From Pacificispira sp965223125 (lineage in GTDB: Bacteria > Pseudomonadota > Alphaproteobacteria > UBA8366 > Aestuariispiraceae), in the NCBI GenBank assembly GCA_965223125.1, contig OZ244984.1:2604001-2668000 (forward strand): a stretch of DNA of 64,000 bases. The letters are read 5' to 3'. Below the pieces are notes generated by a model. It saw only the letters and a list, made by a program, of their open reading frames with translations. It had not been told where the DNA came from and searched no databases. This document shows positions 17,408-26,076 of the stretch, piece by piece; the stretch's first letter is position 1, and each line of letters begins with the position of its first letter. The position numbers were made by a program, and so were the translations under genes.

Positions 17408-18364
17408 TCAGAGGGTGTTCGGGGCCTGGAAATCCTGGTCCCGGTTCCGATACAGACGGGGGGAACAGCCGAAGCGGGCTTTGAAGCGGCGGCTGAAATG
17501 GGAGAGGTCGTTGAAGCCGAGCCGGAAGGCGATTTCGGTAACGCTGCGGTCGGCCCAGGCGGCGTGGTGAAGGGCATGGGCGGCGCGGTCGAGGCGTTTT
17601 GCCATCAGCCAGTGGCCGAATGTCGTACCAATCATGGCGAAATGGGCATGAAGTGTCCGTTCCGAAATACCCAGCGAATCCGCAACCCGCCCTGGCGTCA
17701 GGTCAGGGTCGGCGATCTGTGCCGTCATGCAGGCAAGCGCCCGCGACAGAGTCTCCGATATTTCCGCATCACCGCCCCGTGCAGCCGGACCCTTGGACAA
17801 CAGCATCAGAAAGGTTTCGGTCAGGGTTTCTTCCGCTGCCTCGGATGAATCGTCCATACTGCTGAGTTCGGCCATCACCTGGGCAAGGACTCGTGTAGCC
17901 GCGTCCCCCCGCGAAAACGGTACCAGGACATTCGGAGACAGCCAGCCGCAGGTCGATTCCAGTGCCCGGCGTGGAATGGTCGCGACCAGTCGCTGGATAT
18001 CACCCTCAAAATGCAGGCGCATCGGGCGGGCGGCGCTGAGAATACCGATATCGCCCGGTCCCAGCAGGATCGACTTTTCCTCCTGCTCGATCCGGCAGGT
18101 TCCGGCAAGTTGCAGGCTTACCAGATAGCGCTCATCCGGGAACTGTCGCAGCAGCTTGTGACTGCGCAGAATGTCATGCGGGGTGGATCGGAAGGAGATG
18201 AAATTGCCGATGGACAGGCGGTTGCAGGTCAGTTCCGCATTGAAGTCAGACCGGCTATAGGACTGTGCCTCGACATTCAGAATGGTCTCGCAGATCGCGT
18301 CGGCCCAGAAGGCGAAGCGGTCGCCACGGTCGACGATCTCTGTGGACCAGTTCGTGCGGGACAT
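17408..18364 (-). CDS. AraC-family transcriptional regulator
   Basis: 318 aa. N-terminal AraC-type ligand/cupin-like domain (residues ~15-190) and C-terminal double HTH. The first helix pair is RVADSLGISERTLHAHF and the second VTEIAFRLGFNDLSHFSRRF. Domain order matches the feaR/AraC_binding_2 group, whose members often activate aromatic or amine catabolism. It is divergent from the GlcF-like/flavoprotein pair across 145 bases, and these are its most probable targets. The ATG at 18,364 gives a full-length protein. Confidence 0.9.
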   Translation of the reverse strand: MSRTNWSTEIVDRGDRFAFWADAICETILNVEAQSYSRSDFNAELTCNRLSIGNFISFRSTPHDILRSHKLLRQFPDERYLVSLQLAGTCRIEQEEKSILLGPGDIGILSAARPMRLHFEGDIQRLVATIPRRALESTCGWLSPNVLVPFSRGDAATRVLAQVMAELSSMDDSSEAAEETLTETFLMLLSKGPAARGGDAEISETLSRALACMTAQIADPDLTPGRVADSLGISERTLHAHFAMIGTTFGHWLMAKRLDRAAHALHHAAWADRSVTEIAFRLGFNDLSHFSRRFKARFGCSPRLYRNRDQDFQAPNTL

Positions 18365-18509
18365 GCGGACAAGGACCCCTGCGACACGGAAATGCGACGG
18401 ATTTCAGTCAGGGTAAAGAGAAGCTGCGCTGTCAGGCAAGACAATTCGGGAAAACCGCTCCACCCTGTCCGGAGAATATCGGTATCGGGACAAGAGGGTT
18501 GGCAACGGA

Positions 18510-19877
18510 ATGCAGACAAATTTCACCGAAGAGCAGCGCAGGGATCCGGCCATCCGTGATGCGGAACCGATCCTGAGAAGCTGTGTGCATTATGGGTTCT
18601 GCACGGCGACCTGCCCGACCTATACCCTGTCGCGGGATGAGAATGACGGACCCCGTGGCCGTATCGACCTGATCGGGCGGATGCTGGAATCCGGCAAGCC
18701 GCCTGATGCAAGGACTGTCCACTATCTGGATCGCTGTCTGTCCTGTCTGGGCTGCATGTCGACCTGTGCCGTTCGTGTCAATTACATGCATCTGATCGAC
18801 ATCGCCCGCACTCATATTGAACGGACCTATCGCCGTCCGGCGCTGGAGCGATTTGTTCGTGCGGTTATAGCCTTCACGCTGCCCCATCCCGCGCGTATGG
18901 CAGTGGCGATGCGGGCCGCTCGGCTGGTAAGGCCCTTCCGGGCGCTGCTGCCGAAGCCTATGCGGGCCATGGTCGCGATGGTACCCGATACGAAGGACAT
19001 GAGCAGTCATCACCAGAAACCGGCGGTCTTTCCTGCCGAAGGAAGCCGCCGGAAGCGGGTCGCCTTCCTGCCGGGATGTGCACAACAGGTCCTGGATGCT
19101 GGTTTGAACGAGGCGACGATCCGGCTGCTGACACGGCTGGGCTGCGAGGTGGTGGTGCCGCCGGGACTTGGCTGTTGTGGCGCGCTGACGCTGCATATGG
19201 GAAAGGCCGAACACGGGAAGCAGTTGGCTGCCCAAACGATCGGGTCTCTGGCTGAGGAGCATCAACGCGCCGGACTGGATGCCTTTGTCGGGAATGCATC
19301 GGGATGCGGTACGCAGATCAAGGATTATGGCAGTCTGTTCCGGGATGATCCGGTCTTGTCCGGGCCTGCCGACTGGCTGTCCGGCATCGCACGGGACATT
19401 ACTGAAATTGTCTCGGAACTCGGCCTGCCCGAGGATTTGCAGCGACGAGCCTATCGGGTGGCCTATCACGATGCCTGTTCTCTGCGCCACGGGCAGAGGA
19501 TAACAGTGCAACCGCGCGCTCTGCTGCGTGAAGCGGGTTATGAGGTGACGGATGTGCCGGAAGGTCACTTCTGCTGCGGTTCTGCTGGAACCTATAACAT
19601 CCTGCAGCCTGAACTGGCGGAAGAATTGGGTCGTCGCAAGGCCGGGCATATCGCCTCGACGGAACCGGATTTCGCGGCGATGGGCAATATCGGCTGCCTG
19701 ACGCAGATCCGCCGCCATAGCCGGGTACCGACGGTGCATACTGTCGAGTTGCTCGACTGGGCGACTGGCGGGCCGATGCCGCGCCGTCTTGCCGATGCCG
19801 ATCTGCGTCCGGCACCGATAGAAATGACAACGACAACAACAGCGGAACCAGCCGAGGCCCCGGCCTCTTTCTGGTAA
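18510..19877 (+). CDS. GlcF-like iron-sulfur protein with two CCG domains
   Basis: 455 aa Fe-S protein of the glycolate oxidase GlcF/heterodisulfide-reductase-related type. It would pass electrons from a flavoprotein to the membrane or another acceptor. The second cluster motif is complete (CLSCLGCMSTC). The first, CVHYGFCTATCP from residue 25, has Tyr where GlcF has its second Cys (CxxCxxCxxxCP), read directly from the codon TAT. Two cysteine-rich CCG regions follow (LGCCGALTLHMGK; HFCCGSAGTYN). It is paired with a VAO-family flavoprotein 22 bases downstream and divergent from an AraC-type regulator. It is probably not true glycolate oxidase, because the partner is not GlcD-like. Confidence 0.85.
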   Translation: MQTNFTEEQRRDPAIRDAEPILRSCVHYGFCTATCPTYTLSRDENDGPRGRIDLIGRMLESGKPPDARTVHYLDRCLSCLGCMSTCAVRVNYMHLIDIARTHIERTYRRPALERFVRAVIAFTLPHPARMAVAMRAARLVRPFRALLPKPMRAMVAMVPDTKDMSSHHQKPAVFPAEGSRRKRVAFLPGCAQQVLDAGLNEATIRLLTRLGCEVVVPPGLGCCGALTLHMGKAEHGKQLAAQTIGSLAEEHQRAGLDAFVGNASGCGTQIKDYGSLFRDDPVLSGPADWLSGIARDITEIVSELGLPEDLQRRAYRVAYHDACSLRHGQRITVQPRALLREAGYEVTDVPEGHFCCGSAGTYNILQPELAEELGRRKAGHIASTEPDFAAMGNIGCLTQIRRHSRVPTVHTVELLDWATGGPMPRRLADADLRPAPIEMTTTTTAEPAEAPASFW

Positions 19878-19899
19878 CGCCTTTTGAGGAGAGATGATA

Positions 19900-21420
19900 A
19901 TGGGTGCTGATCTTGATGCCTTCTTTGCGGAAATAGAAACGACGCTCGGTGCTTCGGCGATCAACCGGTCACCGGAAACTGCGGAACGCTATGGTGAGAA
20001 TACGATGCCCGGCGGCAGTCGGCGGGTTACCGGTGTGCTTTATCCTGCTTCGACCGAAGAGGTTCAGGTGATGGTGCGCGCGGCCAATCGGCATGGCGTT
20101 GCAATTTATCCCAACAGCACCGGCAACAATATCGGACTTGGCAGCCGCTCCCCCGTTCTGGGCGATCAGGTGGTGATGGATCTGGGGCACCGGATGAATC
20201 GGATTCTGGAAATCAATGAAACGATGGCCTATGCGGTAGTTGAACCGGGCGTCAGCTATCAGGCGCTCTATGATGAGCTTGTGCGTCTTGGCAATCGGCT
20301 GATGCTGGATGTCACCTCCGGTCCGCCCCAGGGCGGAATGATCGGCAATGCCCTCGACAAAGGTGCGGGCTATACGCCCTATTTCGATCATTTCGGTTTC
20401 TCCTGTGGGATCGAGGTTGTGCTGGGCACTGGCGAGATTCTGCGCACCGGTGACGGGTCGCTCGATTCCGATGCGTTGCTGAGTTTCCATACGTCCAAAT
20501 ACAGTATGGGTCCGACATTGGACGGGTTGTTCACCCAGTCGAATTACGGGATCGTCACCCGGATGGGAGTCTGGCTGCTGCCGCGCCCACCTGCCGTGCG
20601 CAGTTTTCATTTCTGCTTTCCGGACGATGCCGACCTGGCCGAGATCATCGATCTCTGTCGTCCTCTGAAGCTGTCCAATTTCGTGCCGACCCTGTTTCGC
20701 GTTTCGAACGACCTTTATGCCTGCGGGTCGGAGGGGGAGAGCCCGGAATACGGTCTCACCCAGGGAAAGCGGTCGATTTCCGATGAGGCCCGACATGCGT
20801 TGCGGGCGAAGCACGGCTTGGGATCCTGGATTGTCTCCGGTGCATTCTATGGCCCCAGCCATGAGGCGATGGAGCCGCAGATCAATCGCGTGATCGCCCA
20901 TTTCGGTCAGTCCGGTAAAGCCAGCTACATACCCCATGAGGAGGCACAGGCGATCCCGCCGCTCCAGGTCGCGATCAATGCTTTTTCCGGGATTCCGAGT
21001 TATGGCGAGTTGGGTCTGCTGAAATGGCGTCCGGGTGGGGGCAATCTGTGGTTCCTGCCGGGCACCCCGATGGACGGGCGTGTCGCCAATGAATTTCAAA
21101 CGCTGGCCCGCGGGATCTATGAGGAATTCGGTATGGACTATATGGTGATGAATGTATGCGGGCCGCGCTTTGCCAGGGGTCTGCATGTCATGACATTCAA
21201 TCGAGAAGATCCGGATGAGAACCAGCGCGCGGATGCCTGCTATCGCAAACTTTCGCTGGAGGTAGCCAAGCGTGGTGTGTTCGTCGGACGCGCGCCCATT
21301 GACTATCACGATTTTCACATGCGGCAGACCCTGCCCAGTTTTCAGGATGCCTGTAACGGGATCAAGCATGTACTGGATCCGAATAATGTGATCGCGCCCG
21401 GCCGCTATGGAATAAGCTGA
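19900..21420 (+). CDS. FAD-linked oxidoreductase, VAO/4-cresol dehydrogenase-like
   Basis: 506 aa with an N-terminal PCMH-type FAD domain (IYPNSTGNNIGLGSRSP, VVMDLGHRMNRILEIN, AVVEPGVSYQAL) and a C-terminal substrate domain ending APGRYGIS. The layout resembles vanillyl-alcohol oxidase/4-cresol dehydrogenase flavoproteins, which oxidise 4-alkylphenols or related alcohols. GAGGAG is only 2 bases before ATG 19,894 but 8 before ATG 19,900, so the latter is chosen. The adjacent Fe-S protein suggests a dehydrogenase with an Fe-S electron outlet, not an oxidase. The substrate is unknown. Confidence 0.85.
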   Translation: MGADLDAFFAEIETTLGASAINRSPETAERYGENTMPGGSRRVTGVLYPASTEEVQVMVRAANRHGVAIYPNSTGNNIGLGSRSPVLGDQVVMDLGHRMNRILEINETMAYAVVEPGVSYQALYDELVRLGNRLMLDVTSGPPQGGMIGNALDKGAGYTPYFDHFGFSCGIEVVLGTGEILRTGDGSLDSDALLSFHTSKYSMGPTLDGLFTQSNYGIVTRMGVWLLPRPPAVRSFHFCFPDDADLAEIIDLCRPLKLSNFVPTLFRVSNDLYACGSEGESPEYGLTQGKRSISDEARHALRAKHGLGSWIVSGAFYGPSHEAMEPQINRVIAHFGQSGKASYIPHEEAQAIPPLQVAINAFSGIPSYGELGLLKWRPGGGNLWFLPGTPMDGRVANEFQTLARGIYEEFGMDYMVMNVCGPRFARGLHVMTFNREDPDENQRADACYRKLSLEVAKRGVFVGRAPIDYHDFHMRQTLPSFQDACNGIKHVLDPNNVIAPGRYGIS

Positions 21421-21689
21421 TCCGGGGATGCAAGGGGCGGTTCTGATGGGCCGCCCCGATGCCCCATTCACCCTTATCTTATTGATTTTAATTAAATTGA
21501 TGAATTCGGTTGAAAGCTGGTGAGTGGCTCTCCATGTAGTCGTGAACGCGATTACACGCCCTTGTTTCCGACTTTCCGGATCAGGAACTGGATGATCGCC
21601 ATGTTGTGATTGAGCCATGCGGGACTGTGTCAAACTCCCCGCAGAGTCGCGTCAATCCTCACACGAACGAAAATCAGGAGCTTTATAAA

Positions 21690-21983
21690 ATGGCAACCAA
21701 TACATCCGATGCGGCAGCCCACACCAAGGAATTGCGCGAGGATCTGGATGCCTTGCGCGCCGACATGAAATCACTGATGGATCATGTTCGATCCGCGTCC
21801 GGCGATGCGGCGTCCGGCATGAAAGCGAAAATCCACGACATGTCGAGTGAAGCGGGTGATCAGATGACGGCCGCCAAGGCTGTTGCCGACAGGAAGATTT
21901 CCGAACATCCCATGACCTCTGTCGCGATTGCTTTCGGTATCGGCATGTTGTTGGGCAAACTGATGGACCGTCGGGGCTCGTAA
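21690..21983 (+). CDS. DUF883/ElaB-YqjD-like membrane-anchored protein
   Basis: 97 aa. Residues ~15-70 form a polar, probably helical segment (ELREDLDALRADMKSLMDHV). A single C-terminal hydrophobic helix (SVAIAFGIGMLLGKLM) ends in basic residues DRRGS, the tail-anchor layout of ElaB/YqjD, which bind ribosomes at the inner membrane in enterobacteria. CAGGAG lies 9 bases before ATG 21,690. An upstream extension of the frame lacks features. It is followed 5 bases later by a small membrane protein, together a yqjD-yqjE-like stress pair. Confidence 0.82.
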   Translation: MATNTSDAAAHTKELREDLDALRADMKSLMDHVRSASGDAASGMKAKIHDMSSEAGDQMTAAKAVADRKISEHPMTSVAIAFGIGMLLGKLMDRRGS

Positions 21984-21988
21984 GCATC

Positions 21989-22342
21989 ATGGACGCATTG
22001 GCAAAGGCGGTCCGAACCGGATTGCTGCTGGGACTTCTGCTGGTTACCACGATGATCGGACTCGGTCTGGCCACGGTTGGGTTGGTGATCTTGCTGTCGG
22101 AGCAGTTTTCCCCGGCAATCGCCTATGGTTCGGCCGCCGCGCTGTGGCTGATTGTGCCGCCTGTGGTTGTTTGGATCATGCGGTCATCCAGTCCTGCCTC
22201 GGTCCAGCAGGCACCAATCCCTGAAAAGCGCCGATCCGTTGGCGTCGGGTCCGTCCTTGTTGCCCTATCTGCAGGTATCGCCATGGCTCAGGGCCGCACG
22301 AAGGACGCAGCAACGCTGTTCCAGGAACTGGATCCGCGTTAG
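21989..22342 (+). CDS. small membrane protein, YqjE/phage-holin-like
   Basis: 117 aa with two hydrophobic segments at residues ~10-34 (LLLGLLLVTTMIGLGLATVG) and ~45-64, followed by a polar tail. A third weakly hydrophobic stretch lies near residue 90. Size, topology and position directly after a DUF883-type gene fit YqjE-like proteins (holin superfamily III). It has no established molecular role. The 116 bases that follow lead into the glutamine-synthetase-like operon. Confidence 0.7.
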   Translation: MDALAKAVRTGLLLGLLLVTTMIGLGLATVGLVILLSEQFSPAIAYGSAAALWLIVPPVVVWIMRSSSPASVQQAPIPEKRRSVGVGSVLVALSAGIAMAQGRTKDAATLFQELDPR

Positions 22343-22457
22343 CAATACTTTTTGAAAATGCAACCAGACAGCCGGTTTCCGTCATGTTAGGAAATCCGGG
22401 CCAATCGCTCCTGATCGGGGGTGGGGCCGGGTTTTGATACAGGGCGGGGATGTCTGA

Positions 22458-23945
22458 ATGACGATGGAATTCATCCGACATCATGATTTGTGGTCGGACG
22501 CGCACCAGGCTGCGGCTGCGGAAATCGCCGAGCGGGTAGAGGCGGCGGGATTGCGACTGGTTCGACTGGTCTGGGCAGACACTCATGGTCATACCCGCGC
22601 AAAGGCGGTGACCGTTCCGGTCTTTCTGGAGGCCCTGCGCAGCGGGTACAACATCAATGTAGCGACCTTCACACTGGATGCGTCGGGCGGACGGGTCTTC
22701 AGTTCCTTCGTGCGTGGCGGCGGCATGGGATTGGAGGAAATGACCGGCTCCCCCAATCTCACCATTGTCCCGGACCCCGCCACATTCCGTATCCTGCCCT
22801 GGGCACCCGGCGTCGGATGGATTTTGTGTGATGAGTATTTCCCGAACGGCGTGCCGTTTCATTTCTCGGCCCGACAGCTTCTCAAGCATCAGATCACACG
22901 GCTGGCAGAGCAGGGGGTGGCACTTTGCGTTGGCCTTGAGGTCGAATGGTACTTGCGCCGGATCACTGATCCAGACCTTGGGGATGAGAATACCGGCATT
23001 CCCGGTCGGCGCGGCAGGCCGATTGCGACGGCACCGGTCGAGCCCGGATTTTCCTATCACTCCGAATCCAATATGGACCTGATGCAGCCGGTGCTGGATG
23101 CGCTGGTCGATACCTATGGGGAAATCGACCTTCCCCTGCGGTCGCTGGAGAATGAATACGGGCCGGGACAGCTGGAATGTACCTTCTCCGCCCAGGACGC
23201 AATGCGGGCAGCGGATGACTACATTCTGTTCCGCACCGCCACGCGCCAGGTCTGCCGTCGTCTTGGATATTTCGCGACATTCATGTGCAAACCCGGTTTC
23301 CCCGGGCATTATTCCAGCGGCTGGCACCTGCATCAGTCGCTTGTCGAACCCGGATCCGGGCGCAATCTCTGCATGCCGGAGGGGGAGGGCGAGATCCTGT
23401 CTCCTCTCGCTTTGCAATATCTGGCGGGGCTGTTGGATCATGCCGTCCCGTCGGCGGTTTTTGCGACGCCGACGGTGAACGGATATCGCCGGTTCAGACC
23501 GAACTCCCTGGCACCGGACCGTGCTGGCTGGGGGATCGACCATCGCGGGTCCATGGTGCGGGTGCTGGGTGGGGCTGGTGATCCGGCCACCCGTTATGAG
23601 AACCGGCTGGGGGAACCATCGGCCAATCCCTATCTCTTCATCGCCTCGCAGATCGCCGCCGGACTGGATGGCATCGCGCGGAAGGCTGTCCCTCCGCCTT
23701 CGGATGATTCACCCTATGAAAGTGACCGCCCGATGCTGCCGACCAGCCTTGGTGCGGCCTTGGCGGCGCTGGAGGGCAGCACACTCTATCGGCAGGCTTT
23801 CGGGGATCGATACATCGACTATTTCCTCAGCCTGAAGCGCGCTGAACTCGCCCGATGTGATCGGGCGATGGCCGAGGCCGGTCGTGACTGGGACCCCGAT
23901 GTCGTTGACCCCTGGGAACAGGATGAATACCTTGATTTTTTCTAG
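22458..23945 (+). CDS. glutamine synthetase-like gamma-glutamyl ligase
   Basis: 495 aa member of the glutamine synthetase superfamily. It is expected to use ATP to join glutamate through its gamma-carboxyl to ammonia or, more likely here, an organic amine. Active-site elements look intact: metal Glu in GLEVEWYL, ENEYGPGQLECTFS, the ATP/glutamate loop CKPGFPGHYSSGWHLHQS, NGYRRFRPNSLAPDR, and the arginine segment RYENRLGEPSANPYL. GS proper differs in many of these neighbours. It is immediately upstream (35 bases) of both Rieske oxygenase subunits, an order resembling aniline dioxygenase clusters, where a GS-like enzyme makes gamma-glutamylanilide. GGCGGGG lies 8 bases before the ATG. Confidence 0.85.
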   Translation: MTMEFIRHHDLWSDAHQAAAAEIAERVEAAGLRLVRLVWADTHGHTRAKAVTVPVFLEALRSGYNINVATFTLDASGGRVFSSFVRGGGMGLEEMTGSPNLTIVPDPATFRILPWAPGVGWILCDEYFPNGVPFHFSARQLLKHQITRLAEQGVALCVGLEVEWYLRRITDPDLGDENTGIPGRRGRPIATAPVEPGFSYHSESNMDLMQPVLDALVDTYGEIDLPLRSLENEYGPGQLECTFSAQDAMRAADDYILFRTATRQVCRRLGYFATFMCKPGFPGHYSSGWHLHQSLVEPGSGRNLCMPEGEGEILSPLALQYLAGLLDHAVPSAVFATPTVNGYRRFRPNSLAPDRAGWGIDHRGSMVRVLGGAGDPATRYENRLGEPSANPYLFIASQIAAGLDGIARKAVPPPSDDSPYESDRPMLPTSLGAALAALEGSTLYRQAFGDRYIDYFLSLKRAELARCDRAMAEAGRDWDPDVVDPWEQDEYLDFF

Positions 23946-23980
23946 AAAATTGAAGCGTCTGGCCTCAGGGAGGAACGTCG

Positions 23981-25366
23981 ATGAATGATACGGTGACCCC
24001 AGCGGGGCAATCCCGGATCGGGCCTGGCCCAGACTACGATCACCTGATCCAGGAAGACCGAGTCCATCGCAGCCTATATACCGACGAGGCGATTTTCCGC
24101 GAGGAAATGCGAAAAATCTTCGGTGCGGTCTGGGTCTACCTGGCGCATGAAAGCCAGATTCCGAAAAAGAACGACTTCGTCACCTCGAAACTGGGTTTGC
24201 GTCCGTTGATCGTGGTGCGGGATTCAGGCGGGACGATCCGCGCGCTCTACAATCGCTGTACCCATCGCGGTGCCACGCTCTGCCGTCAGGACAAGGGCAG
24301 CGCACGGGCCTTTCAGTGCCCGTATCATGGCTGGAGCTATTTCAATTCCGGCAAGTTGAGCGGTGTTCCCTGGCGCGATGGCTATGCCTGCGATTTCTCC
24401 GATCCGCAGTACAATCTGGCGCAGGTGCCTCGGGTTGCCTCCTATCGCGGTTTCATCTTCGGGACGCTCAATCTCGATGCGCCGTCGCTGGAGACATATC
24501 TCGGCCCGGTGCGTCAACCGCTCGACGAATGGCTGGATCGCCATCCCGGCGGGACGGTTGCCTATTGCGATGCCAACCGTCTGAAGTTCCGGGGCAACTG
24601 GAAGCTGCTCTATGACAATTCCTGCGACGGGTATCACGTGATCTTCTCGCACCGCTCGCTGCTGGCGATGGAAAACCGGCTGGTATCAGGGGACACGCCG
24701 GAAAAGGGCATGGCCTTTTACAAGAACAATCCGGACAATGGACCAATCTATCTGAAATATTTCGGCCATGGCCACCACTTCAAGGACAAGCGCGCGACGG
24801 TGGAGAAACGCCCCGGTGCCTTGTGGGAGATCGAGGGGCCACATCCGGGCATGGAGGCCTATGAGCGCGCGCTGCGGGGGCGCCTGGGTGACGCGGCGGA
24901 TGCAGTGCTGGACCTGGCTTCGTCCGAGCCGGTGAACATCAACATCTTCCCGAACCTGCATATTCTGGGCAATCACGTTCAGGTCTCCCAGCCGATTTCA
25001 GTAACCGAGACGGATACGACATGGTGGGGGACCGCCGTTGTCGATGACGAAGACGTGCTGCATGGCGAGGTCGATGCAGTGAATGCGCTGCGGATGCGGA
25101 CCCAGGAAAGCTTTCCGAATTTCGGGGAGGTGGACGATCTCCGGAACTTTGAGGAAATCCAGATCGGCCTTGCGGCTGAGGAGGATGAATGGGTTTACAT
25201 GCATCGGGGAATGAATGTGCCGGGACGTATCACCCAGGATGCGGACGGGGTGATCACGGGACCCTCGACCGATGAGGTCTTCCTGCGCGAGACCTATAAA
25301 TATTACCGAACACTGATGCAGACGGAACCCGCCATTGCGATCAGAAGGGAGGTTTCCGGTGACTGA
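23981..25366 (+). CDS. Rieske aromatic-ring-hydroxylating oxygenase, alpha subunit
   Basis: 461 aa catalytic subunit. The Rieske [2Fe-2S] ligands are visible as CTHRGATLC and CPYHGWSY (C-x-H, 17 residues, C-x2-H). The mononuclear iron site is in DGYHVIFSH (Asp, then His-x4-His), with a downstream acidic/aromatic segment VDDLRNFEEIQ in the place of the third ligand. It would dioxygenate or demethylate an aromatic or related substrate using electrons from a reductase. No dedicated reductase is adjacent; the ferredoxin/reductase pair at 15,102-16,466 is a candidate. GGGAGG lies 7-8 bases before the ATG. Confidence 0.95.
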   Translation: MNDTVTPAGQSRIGPGPDYDHLIQEDRVHRSLYTDEAIFREEMRKIFGAVWVYLAHESQIPKKNDFVTSKLGLRPLIVVRDSGGTIRALYNRCTHRGATLCRQDKGSARAFQCPYHGWSYFNSGKLSGVPWRDGYACDFSDPQYNLAQVPRVASYRGFIFGTLNLDAPSLETYLGPVRQPLDEWLDRHPGGTVAYCDANRLKFRGNWKLLYDNSCDGYHVIFSHRSLLAMENRLVSGDTPEKGMAFYKNNPDNGPIYLKYFGHGHHFKDKRATVEKRPGALWEIEGPHPGMEAYERALRGRLGDAADAVLDLASSEPVNINIFPNLHILGNHVQVSQPISVTETDTTWWGTAVVDDEDVLHGEVDAVNALRMRTQESFPNFGEVDDLRNFEEIQIGLAAEEDEWVYMHRGMNVPGRITQDADGVITGPSTDEVFLRETYKYYRTLMQTEPAIAIRREVSGD

Positions 25367-25952
25367 TGCACAGGCCGATAATCCGTCGCTGAGTTCCTAC
25401 TATGTCGGAGAATCCTTTTATCAAAATCTTGTGGATGCCTATCGGGATCCGTTTACCGAGGCGGCGGAAATCCTTGATCCGGCCCTGCGCGATGCCTGCC
25501 GCTGCCTGCTGGAGAAGGAGGCGCGGCTACTGGACCAGGGGCGGATGACGGACTGGCTCGCCCTGTTCGACCCGGAATGCATCTACTGGATACCGGCCAG
25601 TCCCAATGGCGGCGATCCGCGCCGGGAAATCGCGGTGTCCTTCGATGATCGGCGTCGGCTGGAGGATCGCCTGTTCCGGCTGGACAGCGACTATGCCTGG
25701 TCCCAGCGCCCGAAATCCCGCACCGCCCGCATCGTTTCCAACATCGCGGCCTTCACGACCGACGATCCTGCGGTCCTGATGGTCCGGTCCACCTTCCTGA
25801 CGACCGAGTTCCAGGCCGGGGACAAACGGCTCTATACCGGCTGGTTCGGTCACCAACTGCGCAGAACGGAGGCAGGATTGTCGATCCTGGTGAAACAGAT
25901 CAACCTGATTGACTGTGATCAGAACCTGCGCAATCCCAGCATCATTCTGTAG
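25359..25952 (+). CDS. aromatic-ring-hydroxylating oxygenase, beta subunit
   Basis: 197 aa structural subunit of the cone-shaped (NTF2-like) fold that assembles with alpha into an (alpha-beta)3 hexamer. Typical segments are CRCLLEKEARLLDQGRMTDW, YWIPASPNGGDP and the C-terminal KQINLIDCDQ. The start is GTG 25,359, which follows AAGGGAGG by 6 bases and overlaps the alpha gene by 8; a TTG at 25,335 is in frame but less convincing. Overlap implies translational coupling. The 124 bases after it hold only a weak 6-bp hairpin near 25,982. Confidence 0.92.
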   Translation: MTDAQADNPSLSSYYVGESFYQNLVDAYRDPFTEAAEILDPALRDACRCLLEKEARLLDQGRMTDWLALFDPECIYWIPASPNGGDPRREIAVSFDDRRRLEDRLFRLDSDYAWSQRPKSRTARIVSNIAAFTTDDPAVLMVRSTFLTTEFQAGDKRLYTGWFGHQLRRTEAGLSILVKQINLIDCDQNLRNPSIIL

Positions 25953-26076
25953 TTGTGTCCTTGGGGTGCTCCCTAAGGCTTTTCCCTTTGAGGGAAGAAC
26001 ACTTGGATCGAATGTCAAATAGACGTGGCTAGATCATCTCTTCCAGAATGAACCGCCAGTAACCCTGCGTCAGAGT

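Noticed and set aside
18432..19964. A 510-codon open frame antisense to the GlcF-like gene
   Set aside because: Mirror of a high-GC gene; rich in Arg/Gln/His with no domain, while the sense protein has clear Fe-S motifs.
19969..21633. A 554-codon open frame antisense to the VAO-type gene
   Set aside because: No recognisable domain and fully explained by codon bias of the sense gene.
22360..22396. TTTCC-N9-GGAAA inverted repeat before the GS-like operon
   Set aside because: Only 5 exact bases per arm with an offset in the flanks; does not match the shared IclR-type element.
25970..25996. Hairpin TTCCCT-TTG-AGGGAA after the Rieske beta gene
   Set aside because: Six pairs and no T tract; may be chance.
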